Position numbers and translations under genes: made by a program
In this document: positions 45,201 to 54,563 of the stretch, one piece after another
Layout: every line of letters begins with the position of its first letter
Position numbering within the stretch: position 1 is the first letter of the stretch
The notes under the pieces: model-generated
The model's database searches: none
What the model was told of the DNA's origin: nothing
What the model saw: only the letters and a program-made list of their open reading frames with translations
Source: Novipirellula caenicola
GTDB lineage: Bacteria > Planctomycetota > Planctomycetia > Pirellulales > Pirellulaceae
Direction of reading: 5' to 3'
NCBI RefSeq assembly: GCF_039545035.1
Contig: NZ_BAABRO010000001.1
Span: 1,054,001-1,118,000 of the forward strand
Length of the DNA stretch: 64,000 nt

Positions 45201-46783
45201 TTCGAGGCTAAATCCGGAAGCTCACTCGTGGGTGACGGGATTCGGCTTGCCAGTTTGTCTCGCAGCTCGGCAACCCCCCGGTCCCGCACCATCGCTTGCA
45301 ACTCAGCCTGATGCTTCATGCTGTTTGTCACTGCGCTGAGGTGGTCGAGATAGAGATACCACCAATCGAGGGCATCACCGTAGGTATGCGACATCTTCAC
45401 TGTCTGGCCATCGATGCCCGGTGCCTCGTCGGCCATCCCCTGAACTTCAACCACCACGACCGACAAGTCCTTGACGACGACGCGGTACTTCATCAATCCC
45501 GCCAGCACTTCACCGGTCAACCACTGCAAATCATCGTCGCGGGTGGCGATCTGGGCGGCTTGGCGATCAATCTCAGCGAGTTGAGATGCCTCGACAAACA
45601 AGTGTTCGCCGTTGATGAATTGAAAGGCAAAACCGTTTTCGAAGGCCCCCAGCAATGTTCCTTGCAGTTTGGAAAACCCAGGTTGCAAGTTCCAGAAGTC
45701 GCGATCAAACGCAGTTTCCGCTACTCGCAACAACGCCTGGTCTCGATGTCGATCAGCGGAATCTTCACCGGATCGGCGCAAGACGCTAAGTTCCAAATGA
45801 AACAGATCCTCACATGACACGCTAGCTGCTTCCATCTCACGTGTCTCCTGCGGACCCGCAAAAAACCGAATCATGGACTGGTTGGGCGCGCTGAGATCGA
45901 AACCGAACGTCCAACCGCTGCGACCACGCATCGCGATAGGCAGCTGACGCAATTCTTCATCGCTAAATTCTTTTGTGATTCCCAGTCGCTTCGCGCGGTT
46001 CAATATCCCTCGAAACTCTTTTCCCAGCACAAACCCCATCGAATACTTGGGCAATCGATAGGCCTGGCCTTTGGGCAAAGCGAACTTATCGATATTCGCG
46101 GCAACCGATTCGCCTTGCGAGAGCGAAGGACCGGCCTGTAACACGAACGCCTCTTCGGTTTCATGCAACACCTGGCCGTGCACCGGATGCGGCACCCAAT
46201 TGTCGACGACAAGATGCTCTCCGTTACCGAACGCCCGGTACCGCTCGGTCAGCTCACGTAACTCCTCATCAGCGACTGCACTGGCGTCCACCATGTACAG
46301 ACGTTTGCCGTCAAATGCAAACACCTTGCCGTTTTCGATCGCAACGGGTTGGCGAAAACCCGCGGCGCCGGCCGGTGGTGCGTCTTTCCACTGTTCGATG
46401 CCGCGTGCGAGCGGCGGCAAGTATTGGTAGCGAACATAGCTGTAGCCGCGATTATGTTTGGCCAGAATTGTTTTCTGATCCTCAGGCTGGAACATCTTTA
46501 GCGGAACCAGGTAGCTCGCACTCTGCACATCACGTCCGCTCTGCTTAACGCGAAAGATGCCTTCGATCATCGATTCAGATACCGATCCAGAAACCTGCCA
46601 CCCATTTTGCAACGTCCAGGTGCGATTGGCCGTCAACGGCTTGGACTGGCGAAACGCCATCAGCTGTTTGATTTGGCTATCACCGGACTGTTGGGCAGTC
46701 GTCGGGTGGATCACACCGAATGCAAGCACCGACAACAGTAAAATTCGAAAGTTAGCTGTGGCTTGCGTGAACCGGTCAAACAT
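42248..46783 (-). CDS. Giant SHD1-like secreted protein
   Basis: 1511 aa, ATG at 46783 with GAGG 6 bp upstream. A signal peptide (ILLLSVLAFGVIHPTTAQQ) leads to SHD1-type repeats: RTWTLQNGWQVSGSVSESMI ending VPLKMFQPEDQKTI, and later HAEPVAIRGDDVVMKDFQGK with VRIATLDDQSRQQLAAL. Mid-protein there is WD40/beta-propeller-like sequence (LLAIDRSAQHGVMRDSQGKL; WWIAEGTLMVGDGKQAKVL). The last about 350 residues are helical and TPR-like. SHD1 proteins are expanded in planctomycetes; function unknown, probably periplasmic or surface. Confidence 0.75.
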   Translation of the reverse strand: MFDRFTQATANFRILLLSVLAFGVIHPTTAQQSGDSQIKQLMAFRQSKPLTANRTWTLQNGWQVSGSVSESMIEGIFRVKQSGRDVQSASYLVPLKMFQPEDQKTILAKHNRGYSYVRYQYLPPLARGIEQWKDAPPAGAAGFRQPVAIENGKVFAFDGKRLYMVDASAVADEELRELTERYRAFGNGEHLVVDNWVPHPVHGQVLHETEEAFVLQAGPSLSQGESVAANIDKFALPKGQAYRLPKYSMGFVLGKEFRGILNRAKRLGITKEFSDEELRQLPIAMRGRSGWTFGFDLSAPNQSMIRFFAGPQETREMEAASVSCEDLFHLELSVLRRSGEDSADRHRDQALLRVAETAFDRDFWNLQPGFSKLQGTLLGAFENGFAFQFINGEHLFVEASQLAEIDRQAAQIATRDDDLQWLTGEVLAGLMKYRVVVKDLSVVVVEVQGMADEAPGIDGQTVKMSHTYGDALDWWYLYLDHLSAVTNSMKHQAELQAMVRDRGVAELRDKLASRIPSPTSELPDLASKVAVADSKRWYIGEQGQTIVGKLVGKWGEDLLFVEDNDPTATPVLLARKHMASKHDAELRRLEDRLPDRDWETELPMTRDGQFFRFWVKPETDKIAYNSAGAIIDFEHDKPLPGQITVTLQKRDGDSFTAVFSSENKPNPASLLTEFRRHWAEGQQRVAKLQEGFPRWEFRGHTDSLHAEPVAIRGDDVVMKDFQGKTFLVRIATLDDQSRQQLAALKLPTMDPDAAPEASATIEFEPEKWLRMLSVSSGLIGPAVVKETGYESDDTLKLRMLNGALQTMPVKTLTLREGRALHAVYLRQRDNLSDDRSIDAVLSQPVAPDDVVHQTPPVKAETRERIENAIDANRHTIVWDTTPLKIDSEASLLAIDRSAQHGVMRDSQGKLFRVDLTSGQTLPSDDLPSRVQYGPWLHNDGQQVWWIAEGTLMVGDGKQAKVLSIDGTSEPILAADQSGDFDSLVIEMKDSQQFRWDLKSSEAIRLTKPSNRRRSEQNVHLFASSDGWTVARLSEQAIITRTARPEPDAHGNFLGMLGLESALAAAGEGYTLVSEADAARAQLIWNRFGLRPRTVGLPFLPQRMDMVRLEERDVVQLIGRPLDPHFDKAGYTFVDWYDPSAGYGRFKYQIIEGTIGEDSIVGAGGKLIVHRRGQDYVVSRRPDPLVKPIERVIGQIAGELVEQLDIAQIEAVSDFLASSEMRSEGSYQGALADEFYSAIQRSVFSFMPHLGGDSIDRSLNVAQHLLTRYPESQVARCALANLHHSIAWNARGGGYASTVTEKGWQIFHEHIREGIEVIKPLATVKAPIAQVYHLRLGFATSAGMSLDQLRKLAIDLQKSEHRENASLHQQIAVYLLPRWHGKPGMVEHYLSNVADTIGGDKGDAVYAKAIELMKGMASQQGPVTFDHRWDFDRLVRGTQAYYTQRHDPALIDHMMALLAHHNRWSEMVELLELAVKRSLLAPGIAIVDTSTLGEEQLRPTDKAEAIGQPSEN

Positions 46784-47146
46784 TCCATACCTCGGAGGGG
46801 GAGTCTTTCAGATTGGTCTACCTTCTTATGACGGGATGAATCCAGGCAAGGTTCCATCACCATTGCTTCGGTGAAGACTGCGACAATAATATATTGTTAT
46901 TCCATTGCCTGCAGGTTGCCCAGTCAGCTCACCAGTTCCCGGAGCATTGATAGTACAATTGGGGTGTTCGAGATATTTCGGGGTCTACCCACCGTTTTTG
47001 TCTCCAGGCCCTGCTTTTCGTACGCTAATGGCACTTCTAGGTGATACGGCGGAGCTTAAATATTTGCAACAAGCATCTGAATCGGCCGGTGTTGCGAACC
47101 TTCTTCAGCGGCTTCGTGAGGACTGATCAGCCTCCCCTCAATCCGT
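46784..47146. other. Intergenic region
   Basis: Mostly no features. A short plus-strand frame (about 47026-47126, MALLGDTAELKYLQQASESA) could be the tail of a lost gene but is too short to call. Confidence 0.4.
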
Positions 47147-47520
47147 TTAGAGTGCGTGCTCAAACTCGTCGGTGGTCTCGACTGCGATCTCGCCGTCACA
47201 GTGGTTCAGTACAACTTGTGCAATGACGTCTGACAACCGCTTCCGTTGCAATCGTTCATCGAGTTCGCGACACTGTTTCCTGAACGCGAGTTGCAATCCG
47301 GGTGCGTCATCCTCGATCTTAGAAAGCATGCTTCGCTTGGCCTTGCTCCCTTCGACGCCAACTCAAAGAAGTCTCTAACGATGATGGCTGGGTCCGGATC
47401 GACAAGATCCTTGCCCTGGACCGCGCCCATCCACAGTTGATCGTGCGACGCCCAGTCGGAACGGTGAAGGATAGTGGGCTCACGCTGTGGTGCGTTATCG
47501 GCTTGAGTGTCATCGCTCAT
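47147..47520 (-). pseudogene. Frameshifted hypothetical gene
   Basis: From ATG 47520 the frame encodes MSDDTQADNAPQREPTILHR through VRDFFELASKGAR and then turns into non-coding-looking sequence. Near 47330-47350 the neighbouring frame takes over with strongly coding sequence (SMLSKIEDDAPGLQLAFRKQ, CRELDERLQRKRLSDVIAQV) to a stop at 47147. One indel near 47340 would join them into a single protein of about 125 aa, soluble and helical. A sequencing error is possible. Not recognised. Confidence 0.55.
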
Positions 47521-47676
47521 GACTAGCCTCCAAGTTTGTTGTTTTGGTGAATGCTCGAATCAGAATTTCTCAACGAGCCGCGCGCGAGCGTTTGAAGTTC
47601 TTTCGGTCTATCCGGCATGTAGATTGCTCACTAATGGTGGCAAACTCGGTGTCAACGCGATTGATTGGATAGGGCA

Positions 47677-48975
47677 ATGCTACGCAAATTTGTGTGTTCA
47701 GTTCTTTTTAGTGGTGTTTGTGCGTTAACCATGTTACCCGCCATCAACGCGCAAGACCCCGCCGGTCGTTCAAGTGGTGACCCATCAGGCCGGAACAACG
47801 AGGGTGAATCTGAAGCCCCCATTTCGCCTGAATTGGTTGAGCTCCAACGTTCGATCACCCGCTTGGAAACAAAGATTGATAGGCTTCTTGAGCAACCATC
47901 GGAGTTTACTCCTATCGAAGTGCGGGTCGCTGATGAACAGGGAGAACCCCTGAGCGGTTTTGAGGTGCAGCTCTCCTCCGTCGGCGACGTCCAGGCCGCT
48001 GAAGCCACGGGGATCAGTAGCGATGACGGGATTGGTCTTTCCCGAGCGTTACCCTACGGACGCTACTGGATGACCTTGAGTGGGAACGGCTGGCACTCTC
48101 GTTCTACGGTGACCTTGGAAGTCGGAAAGGCGATGGATCTAACCGTCGTTGCACCTGCGGCCAATCAGGTCGGCGAGTTGGTTCTGCAAGCTTCGGTTGC
48201 ACCCGAAAAGGTGACCGGTCTGCCGTTCGGTGAATGGGAGGTCAAAGGGCAAAACGGCGGCTGGGGCACCAGGATTGTACCGGAACCTGAAGAAGTTCAA
48301 GAAAGCTCGGGTGATTGGAAAACGTTTCCCACGGTGTCCGACGGTATCGAAGCCGTTGCAGTCGTTGTAGAACTTGAGATCAAACGACGAATCGATCAAC
48401 CCGATGCCAGTCCAATTACATGGAGCTGGCGGGGAACCTCAAGTGACAGTGGAGACCCCCAGGTGAAATGGCTGGTTCAGTCCAATGGAATCATTCGCCC
48501 GCTTTTGAAGGTAACGGAGCGAAGCACGCAAATCAGCCCCGAGTCGGATTGGTTCCAAAACCTGGTGCCCGATCGCGAAACTGACGAAGCTGAGGGCGAG
48601 CGTTCAACCCATCGAGAACGGCTCGGATATCACCTCTTGGAACTGGGCACGGAGTATCAAGACCAAGCCGCCATTGCAGTGCCGGCAGGGCAGATTGAGT
48701 TCTCGATCGAGACCATTTATGGCGATCCAACCCGTGACGTGTTGCAAGCCGTTGATAAACAACTGGATGATCATGATAGTCAGATTTGGCTTCATGCCGT
48801 TACATCAAGCGTATCGACGCAATGGTTGGTCCGCCTTTTGGGACAGTCGTGGGATGTCTCACGACTTGGCGTTACCCAAAGTGTTGATCTCACTGCAGAC
48901 GATCGAAAGGAAATCCGCATTGGAACCGTCAAATCTTCCGAATCGCTACCCCCTCGGAAGACGCCACCGAACTGA
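47677..48975 (+). CDS. Secreted protein of unknown function
   Basis: 432 aa from ATG 47677 (MLRKFVCSVLFSGVCALTML, signal peptide ending near AINAQD); a TTG four codons upstream is less likely. After a coiled-coil-like stretch (LVELQRSITRLETKIDRLLE) come Ig-like or carboxypeptidase-regulatory-like strands (IEVRVADEQGEPLSGFEVQL) and a long beta-rich C-terminal region. No enzyme motif. Monocistronic. Confidence 0.7.
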   Translation: MLRKFVCSVLFSGVCALTMLPAINAQDPAGRSSGDPSGRNNEGESEAPISPELVELQRSITRLETKIDRLLEQPSEFTPIEVRVADEQGEPLSGFEVQLSSVGDVQAAEATGISSDDGIGLSRALPYGRYWMTLSGNGWHSRSTVTLEVGKAMDLTVVAPAANQVGELVLQASVAPEKVTGLPFGEWEVKGQNGGWGTRIVPEPEEVQESSGDWKTFPTVSDGIEAVAVVVELEIKRRIDQPDASPITWSWRGTSSDSGDPQVKWLVQSNGIIRPLLKVTERSTQISPESDWFQNLVPDRETDEAEGERSTHRERLGYHLLELGTEYQDQAAIAVPAGQIEFSIETIYGDPTRDVLQAVDKQLDDHDSQIWLHAVTSSVSTQWLVRLLGQSWDVSRLGVTQSVDLTADDRKEIRIGTVKSSESLPPRKTPPN

Positions 48976-49131
48976 CCGGCAAAGATCCGGGACGCAAAAA
49001 GGGATGAATGTTAATTCGCGACTCGGCCGCCGTGCGGTGAAGTGATCATTCAAACGCATCATTCACGTGACAGGCATCAGCGTGTGGTGGCGCAGTAACG
49101 AAGGGGCCACCGGTGATTCTCCGGTTCGCTT

Positions 49132-50508
49132 TCAGGCTCGCTCACGCTGACCATCTTGTTGCTTTTTGCGGCGCAGACGCTGGTCGCGAAATTGCATCAC
49201 GGGTGCTGCTGCGATGCCATGCACAATCACAGACAACACGACGGCAAACGAACAAACGGCCCATAACGTGTCCTCATTGGAAAAGCTCTCCGTTTCCGCT
49301 CCATAGGCAAGATAAAACAGGCATCCGATGCCTCGTACTCCAAAGAAACTGACGATGCCGCGGTCCAAGAGGGAAAGCCGCTGTTCTCCCAGCAGGCTGA
49401 TCATTCCGGCAGCTGGGCGTAGAACGAACACCAATAGTAACCCTAGCGCGACCCCTGCCCATGTTAGCGGAGCCAGTAAACCACCGGCAATCGCACCGCC
49501 GAGGGCGAGCAGGGTGACCGTCATAAAGAGCTGCTCCGTTTGCTCGGCAAACGCATGCATCGATCGATGCGATTGCATCGTCTGTTCGCTGTGCCGGATC
49601 GTGACTCCCCCGATGAACACCGCCAGGAATCCGTATCCCCCCAAAATCTCGGTCACTCCGTACAACAGCAGTGTCGCCGCTAGTGATCCGACGCCGGCCC
49701 TCATCCTCTCCTGTTCGGATTCCACCGGCACCCGCAATAGCAAGCGAGACAACCCCCAGCCGATCGCTACACCAGCAATGAGCGCCACGACAAGCCGATA
49801 GACGAGATCGACCAGTACCCACTGGCCGATCCAGTTCGTTGGCGATAGCCCCTCGTTGAGCATCAGAATCGCAAGGTACGTGAAGGGAAAGGCCAACGAG
49901 TCGTTGAGTCCAGCTTCGGCCGTGAGTGTGAACCGCAGCTCGTCCTCTTTCTCGGTGGGATCCGTCTCGTTGGAGGCCTCCTCGCTCTCGGCCTGCTTGC
50001 TGCCCTCGGGAATCTCCTCGTCCGGCTTCCCAACCTGCACGTCCGACGCCAGGACTGGATCGGTCGGCGCCAGTGCGGCCCCCAGTAACACCGCAGCCGA
50101 CGCTTCGAGGCCGATCAAGTACCAGGCAAGAGTCGCGACCCCGGCGATCGTCAGAGGCATGCAGATGCCTAGCAGTCGCCACGTCGCACTCCAAGTGCGC
50201 CACTGCAGGAGCCGATCAATTTTCAACCCCACGCCCATCAACGAGACAATCACGCCAAGCTCAGTCAGATGCAAGGCAATCGCGCCGTGTTCCCTGGGAT
50301 CGAGCGAAGGGAGGTCCAGTGGCAAAGCGAAGGCGGCGTAGCCAGCTGAAAGTGCGAGAATTGGAAACGAAAACGGATAACCTTGAAATCGGTGCAATAG
50401 CGTCGCCAGACCAAGCACCCCCAAGCCCACGACCACGAGGGATAGATCGTAAGCTTCCAAAATGGTGAGGGTGTCTGTTAGGGTGAACAAAAACGCGACT
50501 CCCGCCAA
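49132..50508 (-). CDS. CPA-family Na+(K+)/H+ antiporter
   Basis: 458 aa with about 12 TM helices. It contains the CPA1-type motifs GAALAPTDPVLASDVQVG (the ND/TD transport-site region) and AEAGLNDSLAFPF (the second essential Asp), plus FFGVRGIGCLFYLAY in the C-terminal half. A charged cytoplasmic loop (PEGSKQAESEEASNETDPTE) separates the two halves. Exchanges monovalent cations for protons; ion preference cannot be read from the sequence. The start may be at one of several nearby codons. Confidence 0.85.
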   Translation of the reverse strand: MAGVAFLFTLTDTLTILEAYDLSLVVVGLGVLGLATLLHRFQGYPFSFPILALSAGYAAFALPLDLPSLDPREHGAIALHLTELGVIVSLMGVGLKIDRLLQWRTWSATWRLLGICMPLTIAGVATLAWYLIGLEASAAVLLGAALAPTDPVLASDVQVGKPDEEIPEGSKQAESEEASNETDPTEKEDELRFTLTAEAGLNDSLAFPFTYLAILMLNEGLSPTNWIGQWVLVDLVYRLVVALIAGVAIGWGLSRLLLRVPVESEQERMRAGVGSLAATLLLYGVTEILGGYGFLAVFIGGVTIRHSEQTMQSHRSMHAFAEQTEQLFMTVTLLALGGAIAGGLLAPLTWAGVALGLLLVFVLRPAAGMISLLGEQRLSLLDRGIVSFFGVRGIGCLFYLAYGAETESFSNEDTLWAVCSFAVVLSVIVHGIAAAPVMQFRDQRLRRKKQQDGQRERA

Positions 50509-50899
50509 TCCATTGTGATCGATGGTGGGACAACACTTGCACCATCCGACATTTTCTTTCGTCCCCCGCGATCCTGTAGCAAATCGCAGGCCAGGGTGGT
50601 CAACAATGTAGTGGATCCAGCGCGACGCAGGCGTTCAAGCTGGTGGTTGGGGGTCGTTGGCTGGTTCCTTTGGTGACATGGTATTACGAACACCACATGC
50701 TCCGGCCAGACATGGGGCATCTCGTGAACGTTTCATTTGCCGAAACCTCTGCGGACCGTCTTATCTCGCAATTCATACTTGATCCCATTGACGCGAACGG
50801 ATTTCTGTCGGCACGAATCTGGTTAACCCTACCGAGCTCTCTCCTCCATAACCCTGAGGGCGATCGCCGTTTTGTACGGTTCGCTAGCGGCGCGGAAGG
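50509..50899. other. Intergenic region before the prophage remnant
   Basis: No recognisable gene. The left boundary of the prophage must lie in or near this stretch; I see no attachment-site repeat. Confidence 0.4.
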
Positions 50900-51547
50900 T
50901 TCCATCTACCCGGCCTCGAATCGCTCACCGAAAGCATCCTTGGTCGCGAATGGAAACGCGATGACGGAGCAGCCATGAAAATCGGCCGCTGTCTCATCGA
51001 TGCCAACTGGGGCCACTCCACCAACGTCATCTACCAGTTTTGCCGACAAAGCCCACATGCTTCGATCTTACTTCCATCCCACGGCAGGTTCGTCGGCGCA
51101 TCCTCCAGTCCCTTCAGCGAATACAAACGCCGGCCCGGCGATCGTGTCGGTCTCAACTGGCGAGTCCCCTTGATCCACGGCAAGCGGGCGATCCGCCACG
51201 TCATCTATGACACGAACTGGTGGAAGTCCTTCACTCACGCACGCCTCGCCGTCGCGATGGGCGACCGAGGCTGCCTTTCCATCTTCGGAGACCGCGCCGA
51301 GCAACACCGTCTATTTGCCGAGCAGATCACCACCGAGTAATTCATCAAGACCGAAGGCCGAGGCCGAACCGTCGACGAATGGAAAGCCCGCCCCGAACAA
51401 CCCGACAACCACTGGCTCGACTGTCTTGTAGGCACCGCCATCGCCGCCTCGATGCAAGGTGCCTTGTTGTTCGGAACCGATCGACCATCAGCACAGAAGC
51501 CAGAACGCATTAGCTTCAAAGATCTTCAACGCAGGAAGAAAGGTTAG
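50900..51547 (+). pseudogene. Phage terminase large subunit (GpA-like) C-terminal fragment with internal stop
   Basis: The frame open from about 50897 reads LPGLESLTESILGREWKRDD, then MKIGRCLIDANWGHSTNVIY, LPSHGRFVGASSSPFSEYKR, HVIYDTNWWKSFTHARLAVA, and hits TAA at 51338-51340. It then continues in the same frame (FIKTEGRGRTVDEWKARPEQ, NHWLDCLVGTAIAASM) to TAG at 51545. This resembles the nuclease half of GpA-type terminases. The ATPase half is missing. A single base change made the internal stop. Non-functional packaging motor. Confidence 0.7.
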
Positions 51548-51806
51548 ATCGCTCATGAATTCGTTGCTGATATCGATGGTTTTTCGCAGGATTAAAAAAG
51601 CAAATCGCGGCTCCGGTGTCGGCCGCCGGAGCGTCTAAAAATACCTTTAATGAATCTGCGAGCAATCTTCTTGCCGTATTTGATTCGTCAAAAGATCAGC
51701 TGTGTGTGTGTTGCTTCTTGACGAATGTGACTAAATCGCTCAGTCGAGATCAAAAGCATGAGACTTTGGCGGAGCGTCTCGGATCGTCAACTCGTTGTTG
51801 CAATTG

Positions 51807-52247
51807 ATGGCAGAGCACGACGCCCCCCGTTTATCGGTTGCGGCAACCGATCTCGAATATTATCCCGTTGATGTCTTTCGAATCCCACCGCCTGGTTCTG
51901 CTGAAACTGAAGAGTTGACTCGCACTACACCTTCAGCCGTTAAGTGCGATCCTAAATTAGAATGGAAGCGAGCGGCGAAGAAATTGAATGGATCGTCAGC
52001 GGCCATGGTCGACAAGTCGGCGCGCGATGCGATTAAAGTGGCGATGCTGAGTGGTAAGAAAGTTGTTTATACTCACGTTCCGCCGCAGCAATCGAAGAAA
52101 ATTTACGAGCGGACCAGCAGCCTGGACGCGAGAAAGTTGTTTCGATTGTGCCGGAAAACGTGGTCAGCCCTGCCTGTTAGGCGTAAGAATTCAAGAATCT
52201 TCGTGCGACCAGCGGTATTTCCCGAAACTTGTCGTCGATTAAACTAG
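51807..52247 (+). CDS. Hypothetical protein in the prophage insert
   Basis: 146 aa, basic, soluble, no recognised domain. LSVAATDLEYYPVDVFRIPP and DAIKVAMLSGKKVVYTHVPP are the most protein-like parts, and the C-terminal third is Arg-rich and may be out of frame. It ends 43 bp before the three-gene operon and could be its first gene or a broken one. Confidence 0.4.
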   Translation: MAEHDAPRLSVAATDLEYYPVDVFRIPPPGSAETEELTRTTPSAVKCDPKLEWKRAAKKLNGSSAAMVDKSARDAIKVAMLSGKKVVYTHVPPQQSKKIYERTSSLDARKLFRLCRKTWSALPVRRKNSRIFVRPAVFPETCRRLN

Positions 52248-52290
52248 AGAATAGACTTTGTGGTTTTAGAACCGAAATTAAGAAATACGA

Positions 52291-53112
52291 ATGTCTGCCA
52301 GAGCTTACCGATTGATCAATGGAGCTGACCCGCAGCTCCGAAGAGCTGCGGTCGAAATCCGTTTTTCGCGGTCTGGCAACTTCTATTCTCGATTCGGTGC
52401 GATGCTCGATGTCTTGTCGGAAAGCCGTCCTGATTGGTTCTTCAATCCAGATACGAAGAACGGACTGGCAGGAAGTTTCGTGTGCGTCTCGTCTGGCTTA
52501 GACGCTTCGATCGGCGATACACGTATCACAGCTTCATTGTCGCAAAAACCTGATCTCGCTCCTTACTCGGCCGAAGACATCAGTCAGTTCGCGTCTGAGT
52601 GCGACTACCTAGCGGATGTCTATTGCAGCAATGTCAAACCTTCAGAGCGGACGAGAATCGGTTTCCGGCAATTTTACGAAGCGGACTTTGAGACCGAAGA
52701 ACTTGCGAACCAGTGGGTTATGTCGCTCAATATCGTGGCGCCCAATGACAGCATCGCGACAACGCTTGAAAGTGAGATAACCAATCTTAGTTTTGCGATG
52801 ACCTTGAGAGCCAAGCAATACGGCATTCGGCTAGCTATTGAGTCTGGTCAAAAGAACGCATTGATCGACCGTGGCGACAACGTTGCCACCGTACGACCAC
52901 ACATGCTTTCCGAAAAGCAAAAAGAAGTCCTGCTTCAAGCAGAAAAAAGAAGCGCCTGGATTAAGCGTAGTCGATCCAGTAGCGTTACGATCGACCTGGA
53001 CTCTTACGTTGAGCAACCCGACGACGATGTCTTGGTTGGCGAGTTCATCAAGAAAGCAAACCGCGAAACCTATAATAAATTAGTCGAAGTAGTTGAGGCA
53101 GGGAAACAATGA
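52291..53112 (+). CDS. Operon gene 1: hypothetical protein (TIGR04255-like start)
   Basis: 273 aa, soluble. The N-terminus LRRAAVEIRFSRSGNFYSRF resembles the opening strand of TIGR04255-type proteins, a family scattered among phages and islands; I am not sure of the match. A central segment (NLSFAMTLRAKQYGIRLAIE) and a charged C-terminus follow. It overlaps the next gene by 4 bp (ATGA at 53109-53112), so the two are translationally coupled. Confidence 0.65.
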   Translation: MSARAYRLINGADPQLRRAAVEIRFSRSGNFYSRFGAMLDVLSESRPDWFFNPDTKNGLAGSFVCVSSGLDASIGDTRITASLSQKPDLAPYSAEDISQFASECDYLADVYCSNVKPSERTRIGFRQFYEADFETEELANQWVMSLNIVAPNDSIATTLESEITNLSFAMTLRAKQYGIRLAIESGQKNALIDRGDNVATVRPHMLSEKQKEVLLQAEKRSAWIKRSRSSSVTIDLDSYVEQPDDDVLVGEFIKKANRETYNKLVEVVEAGKQ

Positions 53113-53690
53113 GCACCTACAACACAGGCGAAGCAACCGATGCTGCGATCGCAATCTACGAGTCTCATCAAGTTTCCGCGCCTGAGAGTCCCATTGCATA
53201 CGAACTGAAGGAGGATCTCTATGGTGTTGGAGCCTCACATCGAAAGCAGCCCCAATCGAGTTCCTTTGCTTCAAGCCGTTCTTCACAGCCCCTGACGCTT
53301 TCACCCAGTATCCGACGTGAGTTTGCGCGAGCCACTGATTCGATGCATCAATCCGTGGAAGCGATGCAAATCGCCCATGAAGGCGAAGGCGTCGACGTCG
53401 TTGAACTCGCGAACGCGATCGAAGACTACCGCAGTTCGGTGAGGGTGCTTTGGACCTACCGCAAATTTGGAACCGAGTGGTGGCAACGCGTCGTCACCTT
53501 GGCTGCTCAAGCTCTTTCCGAAAACATGCGAGATGAAGAAATTTCGTTATCACAATGTGAAGGACTACAATTGTTGGTCGACCAGTTCTTGTCGAATCGT
53601 CATCTTGCCAAGGACGATGTGCGTCGAGCCATGACGCTTCTCCGCGACTCAGGTTTTGATACACTTGCATTCTTCAGTAAGCAAAAGTAA
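53109..53690 (+). CDS. Operon gene 2: small helical hypothetical protein
   Basis: 193 aa. A Ser/Gln-rich, probably flexible segment (KQPQSSSFASSRSSQPLT) divides an N-terminal arm from a helical C-terminal domain (FARATDSMHQSVEAMQIAHE; RRAMTLLRDSGFDTLAFFSK). No recognised family. It could bridge or regulate the products of genes 1 and 3. Confidence 0.65.
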   Translation: MSTYNTGEATDAAIAIYESHQVSAPESPIAYELKEDLYGVGASHRKQPQSSSFASSRSSQPLTLSPSIRREFARATDSMHQSVEAMQIAHEGEGVDVVELANAIEDYRSSVRVLWTYRKFGTEWWQRVVTLAAQALSENMRDEEISLSQCEGLQLLVDQFLSNRHLAKDDVRRAMTLLRDSGFDTLAFFSKQK

Positions 53691-53720
53691 GAATCTTTAA
53701 CCAGTCGCAACAATCAAGCA

Positions 53721-54551
53721 ATGGATTACGGATCTGCAATCTTCATTGACACATCGGTTCAATTGCTTCGGTTCATTGGCAGTTCCGCAGTCAAAGGACA
53801 GATTAACCAGACGCTTAGCGGTTACGGACTCACGGTTACGAGCCTAGTCGTTCGACAAGAATTCAAGCGACGATTTCTGACCGACGTCCGTTATGTTCGC
53901 GACGCGTTGGTGAAGAACCAACTCGACTGTGGCGAAACGTTGCGGTACATCAATCGTAAACTCAGTCACCCCGCAAACCGCCGCAAACTTTCAATTTCCC
54001 TCGACGTATTTGCAACCGGCACTTTCAACGGTCACAACTTAGCCGACGCAGGTGAGCAGTTCAAGTTGTTGTTAGATACTTGGCTCGACTTCGGTTTGGA
54101 GGAATTTGACTCAACCGTTGGGCACGTCATCAAACGTTCTGGTTGCGGCTGCGGGAAACTGGATCGCATCGGCCCCAAGAAATGCACGACGTCGGCCAAC
54201 TGCGAAGTCGATGCTTTCATTAACGGCCTAAAAACAGAGGCGGAAGGACTGCGAGAATTCCTGAAATCCGAAACAAGATTTCCAAAGACAAGCGAAATAT
54301 CCAAGGCCGAGAAAACCCTCAACGATTGGCTTTCAGACGGCAAGCTACCTTCAACAACCGATCCTTGTTTGACTGTCGGCGATATGCTCATTGCACTGGA
54401 GAGCCTGGGGATACCAGCGTTCTACACCCAAAATGCCAAAGAGAGCCAACACTTCTGTTGCGTCCAAGAGCAGACCATGATCGTCCACCGCGAAACGGGA
54501 GACGAAACGCGGTTGGCATCCGCTCGCAAGTCTTGGCCTGCATACACTTAA
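53721..54551 (+). CDS. Operon gene 3: PIN-like domain protein
   Basis: 276 aa, starting 30 bp after gene 2. Features of a PIN-like nuclease fold are an opening strand with D10 (SAIFIDTSVQLLRF), E47 in VVRQEFKRR, and a closing block CLTVGDMLIALESLGIPAFY (D221) followed by TQNAKESQHF, the usual T-x-N/D position. A Cys-rich insert (SGCGCGKLDRIGPKKCTTSA) with five Cys including one downstream may bind zinc. A PIN protein would act as an RNase; the zinc-like insert is unusual. Confidence in the fold is moderate. Confidence 0.6.
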   Translation: MDYGSAIFIDTSVQLLRFIGSSAVKGQINQTLSGYGLTVTSLVVRQEFKRRFLTDVRYVRDALVKNQLDCGETLRYINRKLSHPANRRKLSISLDVFATGTFNGHNLADAGEQFKLLLDTWLDFGLEEFDSTVGHVIKRSGCGCGKLDRIGPKKCTTSANCEVDAFINGLKTEAEGLREFLKSETRFPKTSEISKAEKTLNDWLSDGKLPSTTDPCLTVGDMLIALESLGIPAFYTQNAKESQHFCCVQEQTMIVHRETGDETRLASARKSWPAYT

Positions 54552-54563
54552 CGAACTTTCGTG

